DNA from: JAAYCI01 sp964371725
GTDB lineage: Bacteria; Bacillota; Clostridia; Oscillospirales; Ruminococcaceae
NCBI GenBank assembly: GCA_964371725.1
Contig: CAYJNQ010000018.1
Coordinates: 1 to 36,819, forward strand
Direction of reading: 5' to 3'
Length of the DNA stretch: 36,819 bases
Shown: piece by piece, positions 14,035 through 23,270 of the stretch
Layout: every line of letters begins with the position of its first letter
Numbering within the stretch: the first letter of the stretch is position 1
Notes under the pieces: model-generated
Seen by the model: the letters and a program-made list of their open reading frames with translations, nothing else
Told to the model about the DNA's origin: nothing
Databases searched by the model: none
Made by a program: the position numbers and the translations under genes

Positions 14035-14958
14035 TTAACCCACAAATTCTTTTAAGATAGACTGCTTTGGTACATATTGCTGCGAAAGCGTGCGACAATG
14101 GGAAAACCGTTCTGCCAAACTGTTGAGCTGGCGGCCGTAAATGGTGTCTTCCAAAGTGCCTTTCAGGCTCTGAATAAACGGTGCCAAAACGCAAATTTCA
14201 TAGCTCAAAGAGGTGTCGATAAGCAAATCGGCATGGCTTTTGAAGCTTTTGATATACAAATCTTCCCCCTCGCACACACGCGGCCACATATCCATGGTTT
14301 TTTGTGCATCGTGCCCGCGAAATTTGGCATCGCGCACAAGGCGGCGCGCAAGGCGAATGTCTCTTGTGGGCAAAAAACGCTGGCCGCCGTGGGAATATTC
14401 CTCGCGCAAACCCGCATAAATTTTATACACGCAAGCCTTGGGCAGCACATCCGTCAGGCGCGGGTTCAGCGCATGAATGCCCTCCACAATCACCACACCG
14501 TCTTCCAAATGCACCTCTCGGCGCGTCTCTTTCCGATGCTCTGTTTCAAAATCATACTGTGGCAAAAGGCAGCTCCCTTTGTCCAAAAGGGTTAAAAGGC
14601 AGCGGTGAATTTCGGCAATGTCCAATGCATGCACGCTTTCGTAATCCACTTGGCCGTTTGGCAGGCGCGGATACTCACTGAGGTTCTTGAAAAAATCATC
14701 GAGGTTCACCACCACGGCCTTTTTGCCCGCTTCGCCCAAAGCCTCTTGCAACTTCGTTGCCGTGGTGGTTTTGCCGCTGGCCGAAGGGCCCGTCAACATC
14801 ACCACGCGGCACGAAGCGCTCAGCGTTTCTTTTGCCGCGGCCAAAATACGCGCCTCATAGCTTATTTCACAGTGGCGAACAAAGCTTTCCGCCATCTCGG
14901 CCGCCGCATTCACAAGCCCCACTTCCACAAGACGTTTCGGTATCCAAAAAGCCGGCAT
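14035..14958 (-). CDS. Uridine kinase-like P-loop phosphotransferase
   Basis: This 307-residue protein has a Walker A motif GPSASGKT (57-64). VVNLDDFFKN is the Asp-rich nucleobase-side region and YDFETEHRKE is the substrate-loop region of the uridine kinase/phosphoribulokinase fold. VIVEGIHALNP is the Walker B segment. The family phosphorylates uridine or a related alcohol with NTP; clostridial members often have an added N-terminal helical part like the 50 residues seen here. The ATG at 14958 is chosen because GGAGAG lies six bases upstream. This start sits inside the end of hemZ, giving a 92-base overlap in a different frame. The exact substrate is unknown. Confidence 0.82.
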   Translation of the reverse strand: MPAFWIPKRLVEVGLVNAAAEMAESFVRHCEISYEARILAAAKETLSASCRVVMLTGPSASGKTTTATKLQEALGEAGKKAVVVNLDDFFKNLSEYPRLPNGQVDYESVHALDIAEIHRCLLTLLDKGSCLLPQYDFETEHRKETRREVHLEDGVVIVEGIHALNPRLTDVLPKACVYKIYAGLREEYSHGGQRFLPTRDIRLARRLVRDAKFRGHDAQKTMDMWPRVCEGEDLYIKSFKSHADLLIDTSLSYEICVLAPFIQSLKGTLEDTIYGRQLNSLAERFSHCRTLSQQYVPKQSILKEFVG

Positions 14959-16381
14959 ACACGCTCTCCATTTCTCTGTTTTTCTCTGACACCTTCTCAA
15001 AATCGCGCAGGTAGGCCAGCGGAATTTTGTCGTTGAAAAAGCGCCGAATGTGCGCCCCCTGCCCAAAAACCAGCTTGCTCACGCCGCCGGCCCCCACACT
15101 GAATATCGTTTGAACCTCTTCCATAATGTAGATGTTGTAAACACCCTCAAAACCCGGTTTTGTCCAGCCTGTGTTTTCGAAGTTGCCGGGCGTGTTTTTT
15201 TGCCGGTAGAGATAATAGGGGTGGTAGCCCGCCGCTTCAAGCTGCGCATAGGCCACTTCGAGCATTTCCTCGGGCGCGCCCGTGTGCCCTTGTGCTTCGG
15301 CCAAACGCGAAGCACGCTTGAGCGTAAGGCTGTGCACCGTTAAATTTTCCGGCGCGCAGGCGATTGTTTTTTGAAAGCTTTCTGCAAAGCTCTGTGGGGT
15401 TTCCTGCGGCAAACCCGCAATGATGTCCATATTGAGGGCAGAAAAACCAACGGCGCGCACTTCCCGCACACAGCGCAAAATATCCTCGGCCGTGTGGTTT
15501 CTGCCAATTGCCTGCAACACGCCCGGCGTCATGCTTTGCGGATTCACCGACACGCGCGTTACACCAAATTCTTTGATTGTGGTCAATTTTTCAAAATCGG
15601 TGCAATCGGGGCGCCCCACCTCCACGGTGTATTCCAGCAAATGCGACAAATCGAACGCATCCCTCACCACCGAAAGCAAGCGCGCAAGCTCCTTTGCGCT
15701 GAGCACCGACGGTGTGCCGCCGCCCACATAAACAGAACGAAGCCGCACCTTGCACCGCGTCATCAGGGCGGCCACCTGCCACAATTCCGTTTCCAGTTTT
15801 TCAAGGTAGGGCGCCAAGAGGGCCCCCTCCTTTTCCACCGACTGGGAGACAAAGCTGCAATAACTGCACCGTGTGGGGCAAAACGGAATGGAAATGTACA
15901 AGCTGGCGTCTCGCGCGTCCATGTTTTGCAAAAATGGCTTTTGCGCTTGCAACACCCGCGCGGCCAAAGCCTGTTTTTTGGCACTCACATCATATTCGGC
16001 CTGCAAAAACCGCAGGGCTTCCCCGTGCGAAAGCGCCTGTTCTTTCTTGCGCAGCAGGCGCACGGGGCGCACGCCTGTTAGCATGCCCCATGGCGGGCGC
16101 TGCCCGGTTTCCTTGCACAAAAGGCCATACAAAAGCCGCGACAAGGCCATTTTTTTCTCGGCTTCTGGCATTCCCTCGCAGCTTATTCGCCGCCAAACCA
16201 CCTGCCCGTCTTTGCGCAAAGCCACGGCGAGATGCCGCTTGCCACTTCGCGCATACACAAGGGCCTCGCCGCGTGTTTGCATTTTATTTTTGCAGGGCTT
16301 TGCCTTTGGAAAAAACACACGGGCCAGATGCTCTTGGTCGTAGCCGGAGCAAAGCCCTTTCACACAAAGCAACATGGGCAT
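14867..16381 (-). CDS. hemZ: HemZ-type radical SAM protein (coproporphyrinogen III oxidase-like)
   Basis: This 504-residue radical SAM protein carries C168-x3-C172-x2-C175 in PFCPTRCSYCSF, which binds the [4Fe-4S] cluster for SAM cleavage. YVGGGTPSVL and NPQSMTPGVLQAIGRNHTAEDI are further HemN/HemZ family motifs, and an N-terminal region of about 150 residues is typical of HemZ. HemZ is annotated as an oxygen-independent coproporphyrinogen dehydrogenase, but its activity in clostridia without heme genes is doubtful. The ATG overlaps the stop of the metallo-hydrolase gene (TAATG). The normal C-terminal helix ends near EKNREM; the last roughly 35 residues (with CGSGACECGG) are read through the start of the kinase gene and look unlike the family. 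Confidence 0.88.
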   Translation of the reverse strand: MPMLLCVKGLCSGYDQEHLARVFFPKAKPCKNKMQTRGEALVYARSGKRHLAVALRKDGQVVWRRISCEGMPEAEKKMALSRLLYGLLCKETGQRPPWGMLTGVRPVRLLRKKEQALSHGEALRFLQAEYDVSAKKQALAARVLQAQKPFLQNMDARDASLYISIPFCPTRCSYCSFVSQSVEKEGALLAPYLEKLETELWQVAALMTRCKVRLRSVYVGGGTPSVLSAKELARLLSVVRDAFDLSHLLEYTVEVGRPDCTDFEKLTTIKEFGVTRVSVNPQSMTPGVLQAIGRNHTAEDILRCVREVRAVGFSALNMDIIAGLPQETPQSFAESFQKTIACAPENLTVHSLTLKRASRLAEAQGHTGAPEEMLEVAYAQLEAAGYHPYYLYRQKNTPGNFENTGWTKPGFEGVYNIYIMEEVQTIFSVGAGGVSKLVFGQGAHIRRFFNDKIPLAYLRDFEKVSEKNREMESVYAGFLDTETSCGSGACECGGRDGGKLCSPL

Positions 16382-16959
16382 TATAAATCTCTCAAATAGG
16401 GGTTGTGTTGTTTTTCATACGAGAACGTGGAAAATTCCTCATGCCCGGGGAACACCTGTGGGTCGCCACTGATGCAACGAAGCAATTTTTGAAGGCTCTG
16501 TTTCATCTCGGCGGCACTGCCACCGGGCAGGTCCGTGCGGCCGATGTCCTCTGCAAACAGCGTGTCTCCGGTGAACAGATAGTCGCCACATTCTATGCAG
16601 GTAGAACCGGGTGTGTGCCCGGGCGTAAACAGAATGCGAAATGCCATTTCGTCCACTTCAATGGTTTCACCGTCTTTAAAATACACATCTGCCTTTGGGC
16701 GATACTTGCGTGCATCGCCCTCGTTCATATACAGTTTTGCCCCATAACGCGCGCGCAATTCATCTGCCGAGGCCACATGGTCCGGGTGGCCATGCGTTAA
16801 AAAAATATGCGTCAATTTGGCATTTTCTTCTTCCAGTGCCGCCACAAATTTGGCCACCGGGGCCGCCGGGTCCACGGCCACGGCATTCCCTTTTTCCGAA
16901 ACCAGCAAGAAACAATTGGTGTACAGCGGCGGGCCGTCTAAAATGTGAATCATTTTCAT
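16381..16959 (-). CDS. Metallo-beta-lactamase fold hydrolase (GloB-like)
   Basis: This 192-residue protein has the metal-binding motif H56-G-H58-P-D60-H61 in LTHGHPDHVASADEL. GHTPGSTCIECGDYLFTGDTLF supplies the next metal His and bridging Asp, and FPGHEEFSTF the last His. This is the short glyoxalase II-like group common in clostridia and usually placed between dtd and hemZ, as here. Its substrate is probably a thioester or phosphodiester but is not established. The ATG at 16959 follows GTGAGGAGAGAAAAC and lies 11 bases past the dtd stop. Confidence 0.9.
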   Translation of the reverse strand: MKMIHILDGPPLYTNCFLLVSEKGNAVAVDPAAPVAKFVAALEEENAKLTHIFLTHGHPDHVASADELRARYGAKLYMNEGDARKYRPKADVYFKDGETIEVDEMAFRILFTPGHTPGSTCIECGDYLFTGDTLFAEDIGRTDLPGGSAAEMKQSLQKLLRCISGDPQVFPGHEEFSTFSYEKQHNPYLRDL

Positions 16960-16970
16960 GTTTTCTCTCC

Positions 16971-17432
16971 TCACTCTTTCCTTTTCCATTCTTCTGTGTC
17001 CAGCATCAGGGTAACGGGGCCGTCGTTCACAAGTGCCACTTGCATCTCGGCCCCAAAGCGCCCCGTTTGCACACTTTTCAGGCCCTGTTTTTCCATCTCA
17101 CACACAAACGCCTCATAACAATCCACACTCAACGGTTCTTTCGCCGCCCTGATGAACGAAGGGCGTTTGCCCTTTTTGGTGTCGGCATACAAAGTGAAAT
17201 TCGACACGACGAGCACCTCGAGGAAAAGTTCCGCCGCACTGCGGTTCATCCTTCCCTCTTCATCCTCAAAAATGCGAAGATGGGCGCACTTTTCGGCCAG
17301 CTTTTTGCACATGGCCACGTCGTCGCTCTCGGCCACGCCAAGAAACACCACAAGGCCGGCCCCCACTTGCCGCACTTCGTTTTCTTCAATGCACACAGAC
17401 GCCTGTTTTACACGTTGTACCATAGCTCTCAT
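16971..17432 (-). CDS. dtd: D-aminoacyl-tRNA deacylase
   Basis: This 153-residue enzyme removes D-amino acids, and mischarged glycine, from tRNA. MRAMVQRVKQASV at the start and NDGPVTLML (136-144) match the family, the latter forming half of the active site. The other active-site motif, usually S-Q-F-T-L, is S77-N-F-T80-L here. The Gln to Asn change is noted but the rest of the site looks intact. Length is normal for a cytosolic dimeric Dtd. It starts 6 bases past rel, with AAGGGG upstream. Confidence 0.93.
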   Translation of the reverse strand: MRAMVQRVKQASVCIEENEVRQVGAGLVVFLGVAESDDVAMCKKLAEKCAHLRIFEDEEGRMNRSAAELFLEVLVVSNFTLYADTKKGKRPSFIRAAKEPLSVDCYEAFVCEMEKQGLKSVQTGRFGAEMQVALVNDGPVTLMLDTEEWKRKE

Positions 17433-17438
17433 CTTATT

Positions 17439-19613
17439 TTATCCCCTTGCAATGTCGGTGACATTTTTCACCTTTTTCAGACGTGCCAACACACGGTTCA
17501 AGTGTTCAGTGCTTTGAATGCCGATGGTCATTTGAATGATGGCCCGATCGTCGGAGGCGGTGCGGGCATTGATGGTAAACACCGGCACACGCATTTCCGC
17601 CAAAACGGCGCTGATGTCGTAATACAAAAGGTCGTGGTTGACCGCGTGCACCTCCAGCGTCGATTTAAAGCTTTCCTGCACGTCCTTTGCCCAATGGGCG
17701 CTGAGCCAGCGCGGCGAGTGTTCGGCCCCCACTGCGTTGCGGCAATCTGTTTTGTGGATAGAAACGCCATACCCGCGTGTGATAAAGCCCACAATTTCAT
17801 CGCCCGGCAGGGGGTTGCAGCACTTGGAAAACTTCACCAGCACATCGTCTAAACCCTCCACCACCACACCTTCGTGCGAGCGGCGGCGGCTCTGCGCCGT
17901 GGGAATGTCGAAGGTTTCCACGGGGTCGGCCGCTTTCACCAGTTTTTGATATTCATCTTTAATTTTGGGCAGCAAACGGGCCACTTGCAGGCCCCCATAG
18001 CCAATGGCGGCAAACATATCCTCGGCCGAATTCATGCGCTGGCGCTGGGCCACGGTTTGCATGAACTCGTTGTAACTTTGCTGGGGCACCAAAATTTTGT
18101 TGCGGCGCATCTCTTTGTCCACCGCCTGTTTGCCCTCTTCAATGTTTTCTTCTCTTCGTTCTTTTTTAAACCAGTTGCGAATTTTGCTTTTGGCCTCGCT
18201 TGTGGTAACAATGCTTAGCCAATCGCGGCTTGGCCCCTTGTTTTCAGAGCCCGTAAGCACCTCTATCACCTCGCCCGTAACCACCTTGTGGTCAATGGGC
18301 ACAATGCGCCCGCCCACTTTTGCACCAATCATGCGGTTGCCAACGGCGCTGTGAATGGCGTAGGCAAAGTCGATTACCGTGGCGCCCGAGGGCAGGTTGA
18401 TGACATCGCCCTTCGGGGTGAACACCAGCACCTCCTCGGGCAAAAGTTCCTGCTTGATGTCGCGCAGAAGGTCGCGGCTGTCTTCGGTGTCGCGCTGGCT
18501 TTCCAGTAGCTGGCGCACCCAGGCAAGACGCTCTTCCAGCCTGTCTTGCCCTTGCACACCGGCCTTGTATTTCCAGTGGGCCGCCACACCGTATTCGGCA
18601 ATTTGCTCCATCTCATGCGTGCGAATTTGCACCTCAAAGGCCACGCCCTTCGGGCTGATTAGCGTGGTGTGCAAAGATTGATACATGTTTGGTTTCGGCG
18701 TGGAGATGTAATCTTTAAAACGGTGCGGCAGGGGATGATACAAATCGTGCACCACGCCCAGCGCCGCATAACAATCGGGGATGCTGTCCAGCACCACGCG
18801 GATGGCGTAAATATCGTAAATCTCTTCAAAGTTTCGGTTTTGCACATACATCTTGCGGTAGATGCTATACACACTTTTCACACGGCTGCGAATGATGACC
18901 TCGTTCAGCTCATTGTCTGCCAGATGCTCGCCAATCACATCGGCAATGCGCTGAATGAACTCGCGCGCCTGTGTTTTCTTGCCAATGAGGCCCATGATTT
19001 CCTCGTAGCCGATGGGGTCGAGGTAGGAAAGGCTGATGTCCTCGAGCTCTTCCTTGATGCCGGCCATGCCAAGGCGGTGTGCAATGGGGGCAAACACCTC
19101 CATGGTCTCAAGCGATTTGTCGCGCCTTTTTTGTTCACCCCAGCCCAAGGCCGTGCGCATATTGTGCAGCCTGTCGCACAATTTTATCAGCATCACGCGC
19201 ACATCGCGGCTCATGGCCAGCAACATTTTGCGCAGGTTTTCGGCCTGTTCTTCCTCCATAGACGAAAAGCTGATGCGCCCAAGCTTGGTAACCCCGTCTA
19301 CCAAAAGGGCCACATCCTTGCCAAACTCGTGCTCAATGCGCTCCAGCGGCACATCGGTATCTTCCACCACATCGTGCAAAATGGCCGCCGCAAGGCACTC
19401 GGTGTCCAGCCCTAGGCCCAAAAGCAAAGCCGCCACACTAAGCGAATGCGTGATGAAGGGTTCCCCGCTGCGGCGGTTTTGCCCCACATGGGCCGCCTCG
19501 CCCAGGGCATAGGCTCTTTCCAGCAGGCCCATGTCGTGCCCGCGCCCGCTTTCGCGCACCAAATCTATAAATTGGCGGTAATTCACCGTCACTTTGCTTT
19601 GCAATTCCTCCAT
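17439..19613 (-). CDS. rel: Bifunctional (p)ppGpp synthetase/hydrolase Rel
   Basis: This 724-residue RelA/SpoT homologue makes and degrades the stringent-response alarmone. The hydrolase domain (about 45-195) keeps the metal-binding His56, H80-D81 and ILHDVVEDTD, plus IKLCDRLHNMRT, so hydrolysis should work. The synthetase domain (about 235-350) has IYDIYAIRVVL, FKDYISTPKPNMYQSLHTTL and EVQIRTHEMEQIAEYGVAAH. TGS (about 390-450), the conserved-cysteine KCCNPLPGDEIVGFITRGYG region and a C-terminal ACT domain (about 650-724) follow. ATG 19613 is preferred to the GTG one codon earlier. The gene starts 3 bases after recJ; the apt gene often found between them is absent. Confidence 0.96.
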   Translation of the reverse strand: MEELQSKVTVNYRQFIDLVRESGRGHDMGLLERAYALGEAAHVGQNRRSGEPFITHSLSVAALLLGLGLDTECLAAAILHDVVEDTDVPLERIEHEFGKDVALLVDGVTKLGRISFSSMEEEQAENLRKMLLAMSRDVRVMLIKLCDRLHNMRTALGWGEQKRRDKSLETMEVFAPIAHRLGMAGIKEELEDISLSYLDPIGYEEIMGLIGKKTQAREFIQRIADVIGEHLADNELNEVIIRSRVKSVYSIYRKMYVQNRNFEEIYDIYAIRVVLDSIPDCYAALGVVHDLYHPLPHRFKDYISTPKPNMYQSLHTTLISPKGVAFEVQIRTHEMEQIAEYGVAAHWKYKAGVQGQDRLEERLAWVRQLLESQRDTEDSRDLLRDIKQELLPEEVLVFTPKGDVINLPSGATVIDFAYAIHSAVGNRMIGAKVGGRIVPIDHKVVTGEVIEVLTGSENKGPSRDWLSIVTTSEAKSKIRNWFKKERREENIEEGKQAVDKEMRRNKILVPQQSYNEFMQTVAQRQRMNSAEDMFAAIGYGGLQVARLLPKIKDEYQKLVKAADPVETFDIPTAQSRRRSHEGVVVEGLDDVLVKFSKCCNPLPGDEIVGFITRGYGVSIHKTDCRNAVGAEHSPRWLSAHWAKDVQESFKSTLEVHAVNHDLLYYDISAVLAEMRVPVFTINARTASDDRAIIQMTIGIQSTEHLNRVLARLKKVKNVTDIARG

Positions 19614-19616
19614 CAC

Positions 19617-21647
19617 TCACACCCCCAATCTTTGCAGCAACATGCTGTCTTCTAAATTTCGCTTTGTGCCCGCAGCCAGCAGCTCGTAGCACCCGGTCTC
19701 CTCATTTTTTCGAATCAGTTGCAATTCTTCCAGCACGGCCAAGGCGCTGAACATGCGGCCACTGCGGTTTTCGGAAAGATACATGGCAAGGCCGCGCAAA
19801 TCCAAAAAGCTCACGCCGCCCTCTGCACTGCGCAAACGGCGATATACATCGGCCACATCTTCCCGGCTCGGTTTCAAAAGCAGGCGCTGCTGTGCGCTCA
19901 CTTCGCCGCCGCAGAAAAAGAACTCGAACAATAGGTTCTGCGCCACGTGTTCTTCGCCCATGCCGGCGGGGCGCACATCGAGCACGCGCAGGGAAACCTG
20001 AGGCTCCGCACGCCCCTCGTAAACCGACAAAACCACCACCAAATCCAAAACATCGCCCGTGCGATAGGGAAATTGCGCCGGTGTGTGCCCAAAGTAAACG
20101 GCCGCGTGGCGGCTGTCTTCGCCGCTGAGTTTCAAAAGGCAAAACCGACCGCCACTGATGGGCGCAACCCCGTCTAAACGCATCTTTTGCAGAAGAAATT
20201 TGGGGGTTGGGTTGCCGCTTCCGCAAGGGGCCAGTTTTTCCAAATAGCGAAGTTGTTCCACCGTAAGGCAGGAAAGGGGCAAGGGGGCATCGGCTTTCAA
20301 GGTGGGCAGTGGCAGGCTTGGGTGGTTCTGCACGGCCCATTCGTTCAGGCGCTCTCGCAGCAAGGCCGCATTCTCGAAGCGAATGGACAAACCTGCGGCC
20401 AAATCGTGCCCACCAAAACGCAAGAGCAAATCTTCGCATGAAGACAGCGCCGTGTGCAACGAAAACCCGTGCAAACTGCGCCCGGAGCCACGCCCTTCCT
20501 CGCCCTCAAAGCTGATGACCACCGCCGGTTTTGCAAAGCTGTCTACCAGGCGGCTGGCCACAATGCCCACAACGCCGGGGTGCCAATTTTCCCCCCACAC
20601 CACAATCACGCGCGAGGCTTTGAGGCTTGCATCTTCCGACACCTGCTTTACAATTTCCTCCACAATTTCGCTTTCGGCCTTTTGCCTTGCCGCATTTTGT
20701 TCCAAAATGTGTTCCAAAAGCGGGCGTGCTGTTTCCTCGCTATCGGCCAAAAGCAGGTGCATGGCCTCGGTGGGGTCGTCCATGCGGCCTGCGGCATTCA
20801 GCTTTGGCGCAATGTTGTAAGAGATGTTTTCGGCTGTAACGGTTTTTTCGGAAAGGCCGCAACTTTCCAGTAGCAGCGAAAACCCCACGCGTTGGGTATC
20901 TTGCAAAACAAGCAGGCCCCCGCGCACCAAGGTGCGGTTGATGCCCACCAGTTTCATCACATCGGCCACGGTGCCCACGGCCACCAAATCGCCAAACAGC
21001 GGCAACAGTTCCTCGGCCGGGCAACCTTCCAGCGCCGCCGCCAGCATAAAGGCCACACCCACGCCGCTTAAAACGCCAAACACCTCCGGTTGGCCGGGCA
21101 CATAGGGGTTCACCAGCGCCGTAACCTCGGGCAACTCGCCCGGGGGCAGGTGGTGGTCTGTGATGATGATGTCCACCCCACGCTCTTTTGCGCGCCGTGC
21201 CGCATCCAGCGCCGAGGTGCCGTTGTCCACGGTGATGATAAGCTCGATGCCACGGTCGGCAATTTGGTCTACCATGCTTGGCACAAGGCCGTAATCGTCT
21301 GTGCTTCGGTTGGGCAATTTGTAGAACACCTGTGCCCCAATGGATTCAAGATACAAATACAAAAGCGTGGTGGCCGTGATGCCGTCCACGTCATAATCGC
21401 CAAAAATCACCATGGATTCTTCGGCCTGTATGGCTTTGTGAATGCGCTCGGTTGCCTTGTCCATGTCACGCATCCAAAACGGGTCGGGCAGGGGTGGCAC
21501 ATCGCCCAGCATTTCTCTTGCCGTTTCAACATCCACGCCACGCACGGCGAATACATCGCTGATAAGCCGCGGCAGTTGCAGGGCCTCTTGCAGTTGCAGG
21601 CTTTGTGCTTCGTTCGGTGTTTCCACCTGCCATTTTTTATACAACAT
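19617..21647 (-). CDS. recJ: Single-stranded-DNA-specific exonuclease RecJ
   Basis: This 676-residue DHH-family 5'-3' exonuclease acts in RecF-pathway repair and mismatch repair. Metal-binding motifs are all visible: VIFGDYDVDGITA (80-92), TVDNGTSA (139-146), TDHHLPP (163-169), NAAGRM and the DHHA1 motif GGHDLAAGLSI. A C-terminal OB-fold part and an extra tail of about 110 residues follow, typical of Firmicutes RecJ. GGGGGGTGGCCGG lies just before the ATG. It is 33 bases past the FAD oxidoreductase gene. Confidence 0.96.
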   Translation of the reverse strand: MLYKKWQVETPNEAQSLQLQEALQLPRLISDVFAVRGVDVETAREMLGDVPPLPDPFWMRDMDKATERIHKAIQAEESMVIFGDYDVDGITATTLLYLYLESIGAQVFYKLPNRSTDDYGLVPSMVDQIADRGIELIITVDNGTSALDAARRAKERGVDIIITDHHLPPGELPEVTALVNPYVPGQPEVFGVLSGVGVAFMLAAALEGCPAEELLPLFGDLVAVGTVADVMKLVGINRTLVRGGLLVLQDTQRVGFSLLLESCGLSEKTVTAENISYNIAPKLNAAGRMDDPTEAMHLLLADSEETARPLLEHILEQNAARQKAESEIVEEIVKQVSEDASLKASRVIVVWGENWHPGVVGIVASRLVDSFAKPAVVISFEGEEGRGSGRSLHGFSLHTALSSCEDLLLRFGGHDLAAGLSIRFENAALLRERLNEWAVQNHPSLPLPTLKADAPLPLSCLTVEQLRYLEKLAPCGSGNPTPKFLLQKMRLDGVAPISGGRFCLLKLSGEDSRHAAVYFGHTPAQFPYRTGDVLDLVVVLSVYEGRAEPQVSLRVLDVRPAGMGEEHVAQNLLFEFFFCGGEVSAQQRLLLKPSREDVADVYRRLRSAEGGVSFLDLRGLAMYLSENRSGRMFSALAVLEELQLIRKNEETGCYELLAAGTKRNLEDSMLLQRLGV

Positions 21648-21680
21648 CCGGCCACCCCCCCTTTCCGTTCAAACTTCATT

Positions 21681-23270
21681 TTATGTGCGGGGTGCTCTGT
21701 AGCGCCCCAAAATCGCCCTTGCCGTGCGCAAACCGTCCACGGCGGCGCTCATGATGCCGCCCGCATAGCCGGCACCCTCTCCACACGGCCACAGCCCCGA
21801 AAGGCTTTCGCACTCGCCTTGTTCGTTTCGCAAAACACGCAAAGGAGACGAGGTACGCGTTTCAAGCCCCGTAAGTACACTGTCGGCCGCATCAAAGCCC
21901 GGCAACTGCCGCCCAAAGCGGCGTAAGGCCGCCTGCATGGCCGCCGTCATTTCCGCCGGCAACAAGGCGCCCATGTCGGCGCTTTGCACACCCCTTGGGT
22001 AGCTTGGCTCCACACGCCCGGACGAAAGCCCCGGGCGGTTTTGCAAAAACGCACCCACGTTTTGCGCCGGCGCCGCATAGCGCCCACCCCCGTTTTCAAA
22101 AGCCAAACGCTCGAGCTCGCGCTGAAACGAAACGGCCGCAAACGGGTCTCCGCCAAAGGCGCCGGCTTCCACACCCACCACAAGGGCGCTGTTTGCATTG
22201 GCCCCATCACGCGCGTGCAGGCTCATGCCGTTTGTCACAACGCCGCCCTCTTCCGAAGCGGCCGCGGCCACCTTGCCGCCCGGGCACATGCAGAAGGTGT
22301 ACACCCCGTGCCCCCCAAAGCGCCCCGAAAGCTGGTATTCGCCCGGCGGCAAAGCCGGATGCCCGGCCGCCTCGTGGTACAGGGCTTTGTCAATATCGCT
22401 TTGCAAATGTTCAATGCGCACGCCCACCGAAAACGGTTTTGGGCACAGCGCCACCTCGCGGCGCTGCAAAAGATGAAACACATCCCGTGCCGAATGCCCG
22501 CTTGCCAACACCAATGTGCCGCACGCCAGGCTTGCACCGTTTGCCAAAACGCCCACCACTTGCCCATTTTTCACCTCGATGTCCGCAAGGCAGGTGTTGA
22601 AACACACACGGCCACCCAAGGCCACCAAGCGCTCTCGCAGGCGGCGAAACACGCCTTGCAACAAATCGGTGCCGATGTGCGGTTTTGCAAGGTGTGCCAC
22701 CTCCTCGGGGGCACCGGCCTGCAAAAAAAGTTCTGTGACACGCGCACACAAGGGGTCTTTGATGCGCGTGGTCAGTTTTCCGTCGGAAAAGGTGCCGGCA
22801 CCGCCCTCGCCAAATTGCAAATTGGCGTTTTCATGCAGGGCACCACCCTCTTCAAAGCCCTGCACAAGGCGCCTGCGCTCGTTTACATCCGGACCGCGCT
22901 CAAGCACCAGCGGGGCAAAACCCGCCTCGGCCAATTCTAGGGCCGCAAACAAACCCGCGGGGCCAAGCCCACACACCAAAACAGGCCCCGGTAAGGGCTC
23001 TGTTCCGCTGTTTACGGGCAGGCTTTGCCGCGCCACAGCATGCAGACGTGGGTTTTTAAGCAGCAAAGCCGCTTCTTTTTCCCCGTCGTGCAGGGAAAGC
23101 GCCACCGAGCACACAAAGCTCGGTTTGCCCCTTCGTGCATCCACACTGAGTTTGTGCAGCCGTGCCGTTTTTATTTCGTGTGCGCTCAGCCCCAGCCGCT
23201 TTGCCGCAATGTGCGGCGCACGGTTTGGGTCTTCTTGCAAAGAAAAGCGAATTTCGTGCATCAAAATCAT
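21681..23270 (-). CDS. NAD(P)/FAD-dependent oxidoreductase (COG2509-like)
   Basis: This 529-residue protein has an FAD-binding Rossmann motif CGLGPAGLFAALELAEAGF (around 100-118). A second FAD contact is in GLWPCGEGAGYAGGIMSAAV near the C-terminus. ENANLQFGEGGAGTFSDGKL is characteristic of this uncharacterised dehydrogenase group, which has a roughly 90-residue N-terminal domain seen here. The reaction is unknown. The ATG at 23270 overlaps the ybbR stop (ATGA). In related genomes this gene commonly accompanies cdaA-cdaR, sometimes with glmM, which is missing here. Confidence 0.88.
   Translation of the reverse strand: MILMHEIRFSLQEDPNRAPHIAAKRLGLSAHEIKTARLHKLSVDARRGKPSFVCSVALSLHDGEKEAALLLKNPRLHAVARQSLPVNSGTEPLPGPVLVCGLGPAGLFAALELAEAGFAPLVLERGPDVNERRRLVQGFEEGGALHENANLQFGEGGAGTFSDGKLTTRIKDPLCARVTELFLQAGAPEEVAHLAKPHIGTDLLQGVFRRLRERLVALGGRVCFNTCLADIEVKNGQVVGVLANGASLACGTLVLASGHSARDVFHLLQRREVALCPKPFSVGVRIEHLQSDIDKALYHEAAGHPALPPGEYQLSGRFGGHGVYTFCMCPGGKVAAAASEEGGVVTNGMSLHARDGANANSALVVGVEAGAFGGDPFAAVSFQRELERLAFENGGGRYAAPAQNVGAFLQNRPGLSSGRVEPSYPRGVQSADMGALLPAEMTAAMQAALRRFGRQLPGFDAADSVLTGLETRTSSPLRVLRNEQGECESLSGLWPCGEGAGYAGGIMSAAVDGLRTARAILGRYRAPRT

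Noticed and set aside
18669..19415. 248-codon plus-strand frame opposite rel
   Set aside because: It is antisense to the conserved rel catalytic domains, lacks a ribosome site and has His/Phe-rich composition typical of shadows.
21984..22940. 318-codon plus-strand frame opposite the FAD oxidoreductase
   Set aside because: It is antisense to conserved FAD-binding segments, with low-complexity Ala/His/Arg composition.
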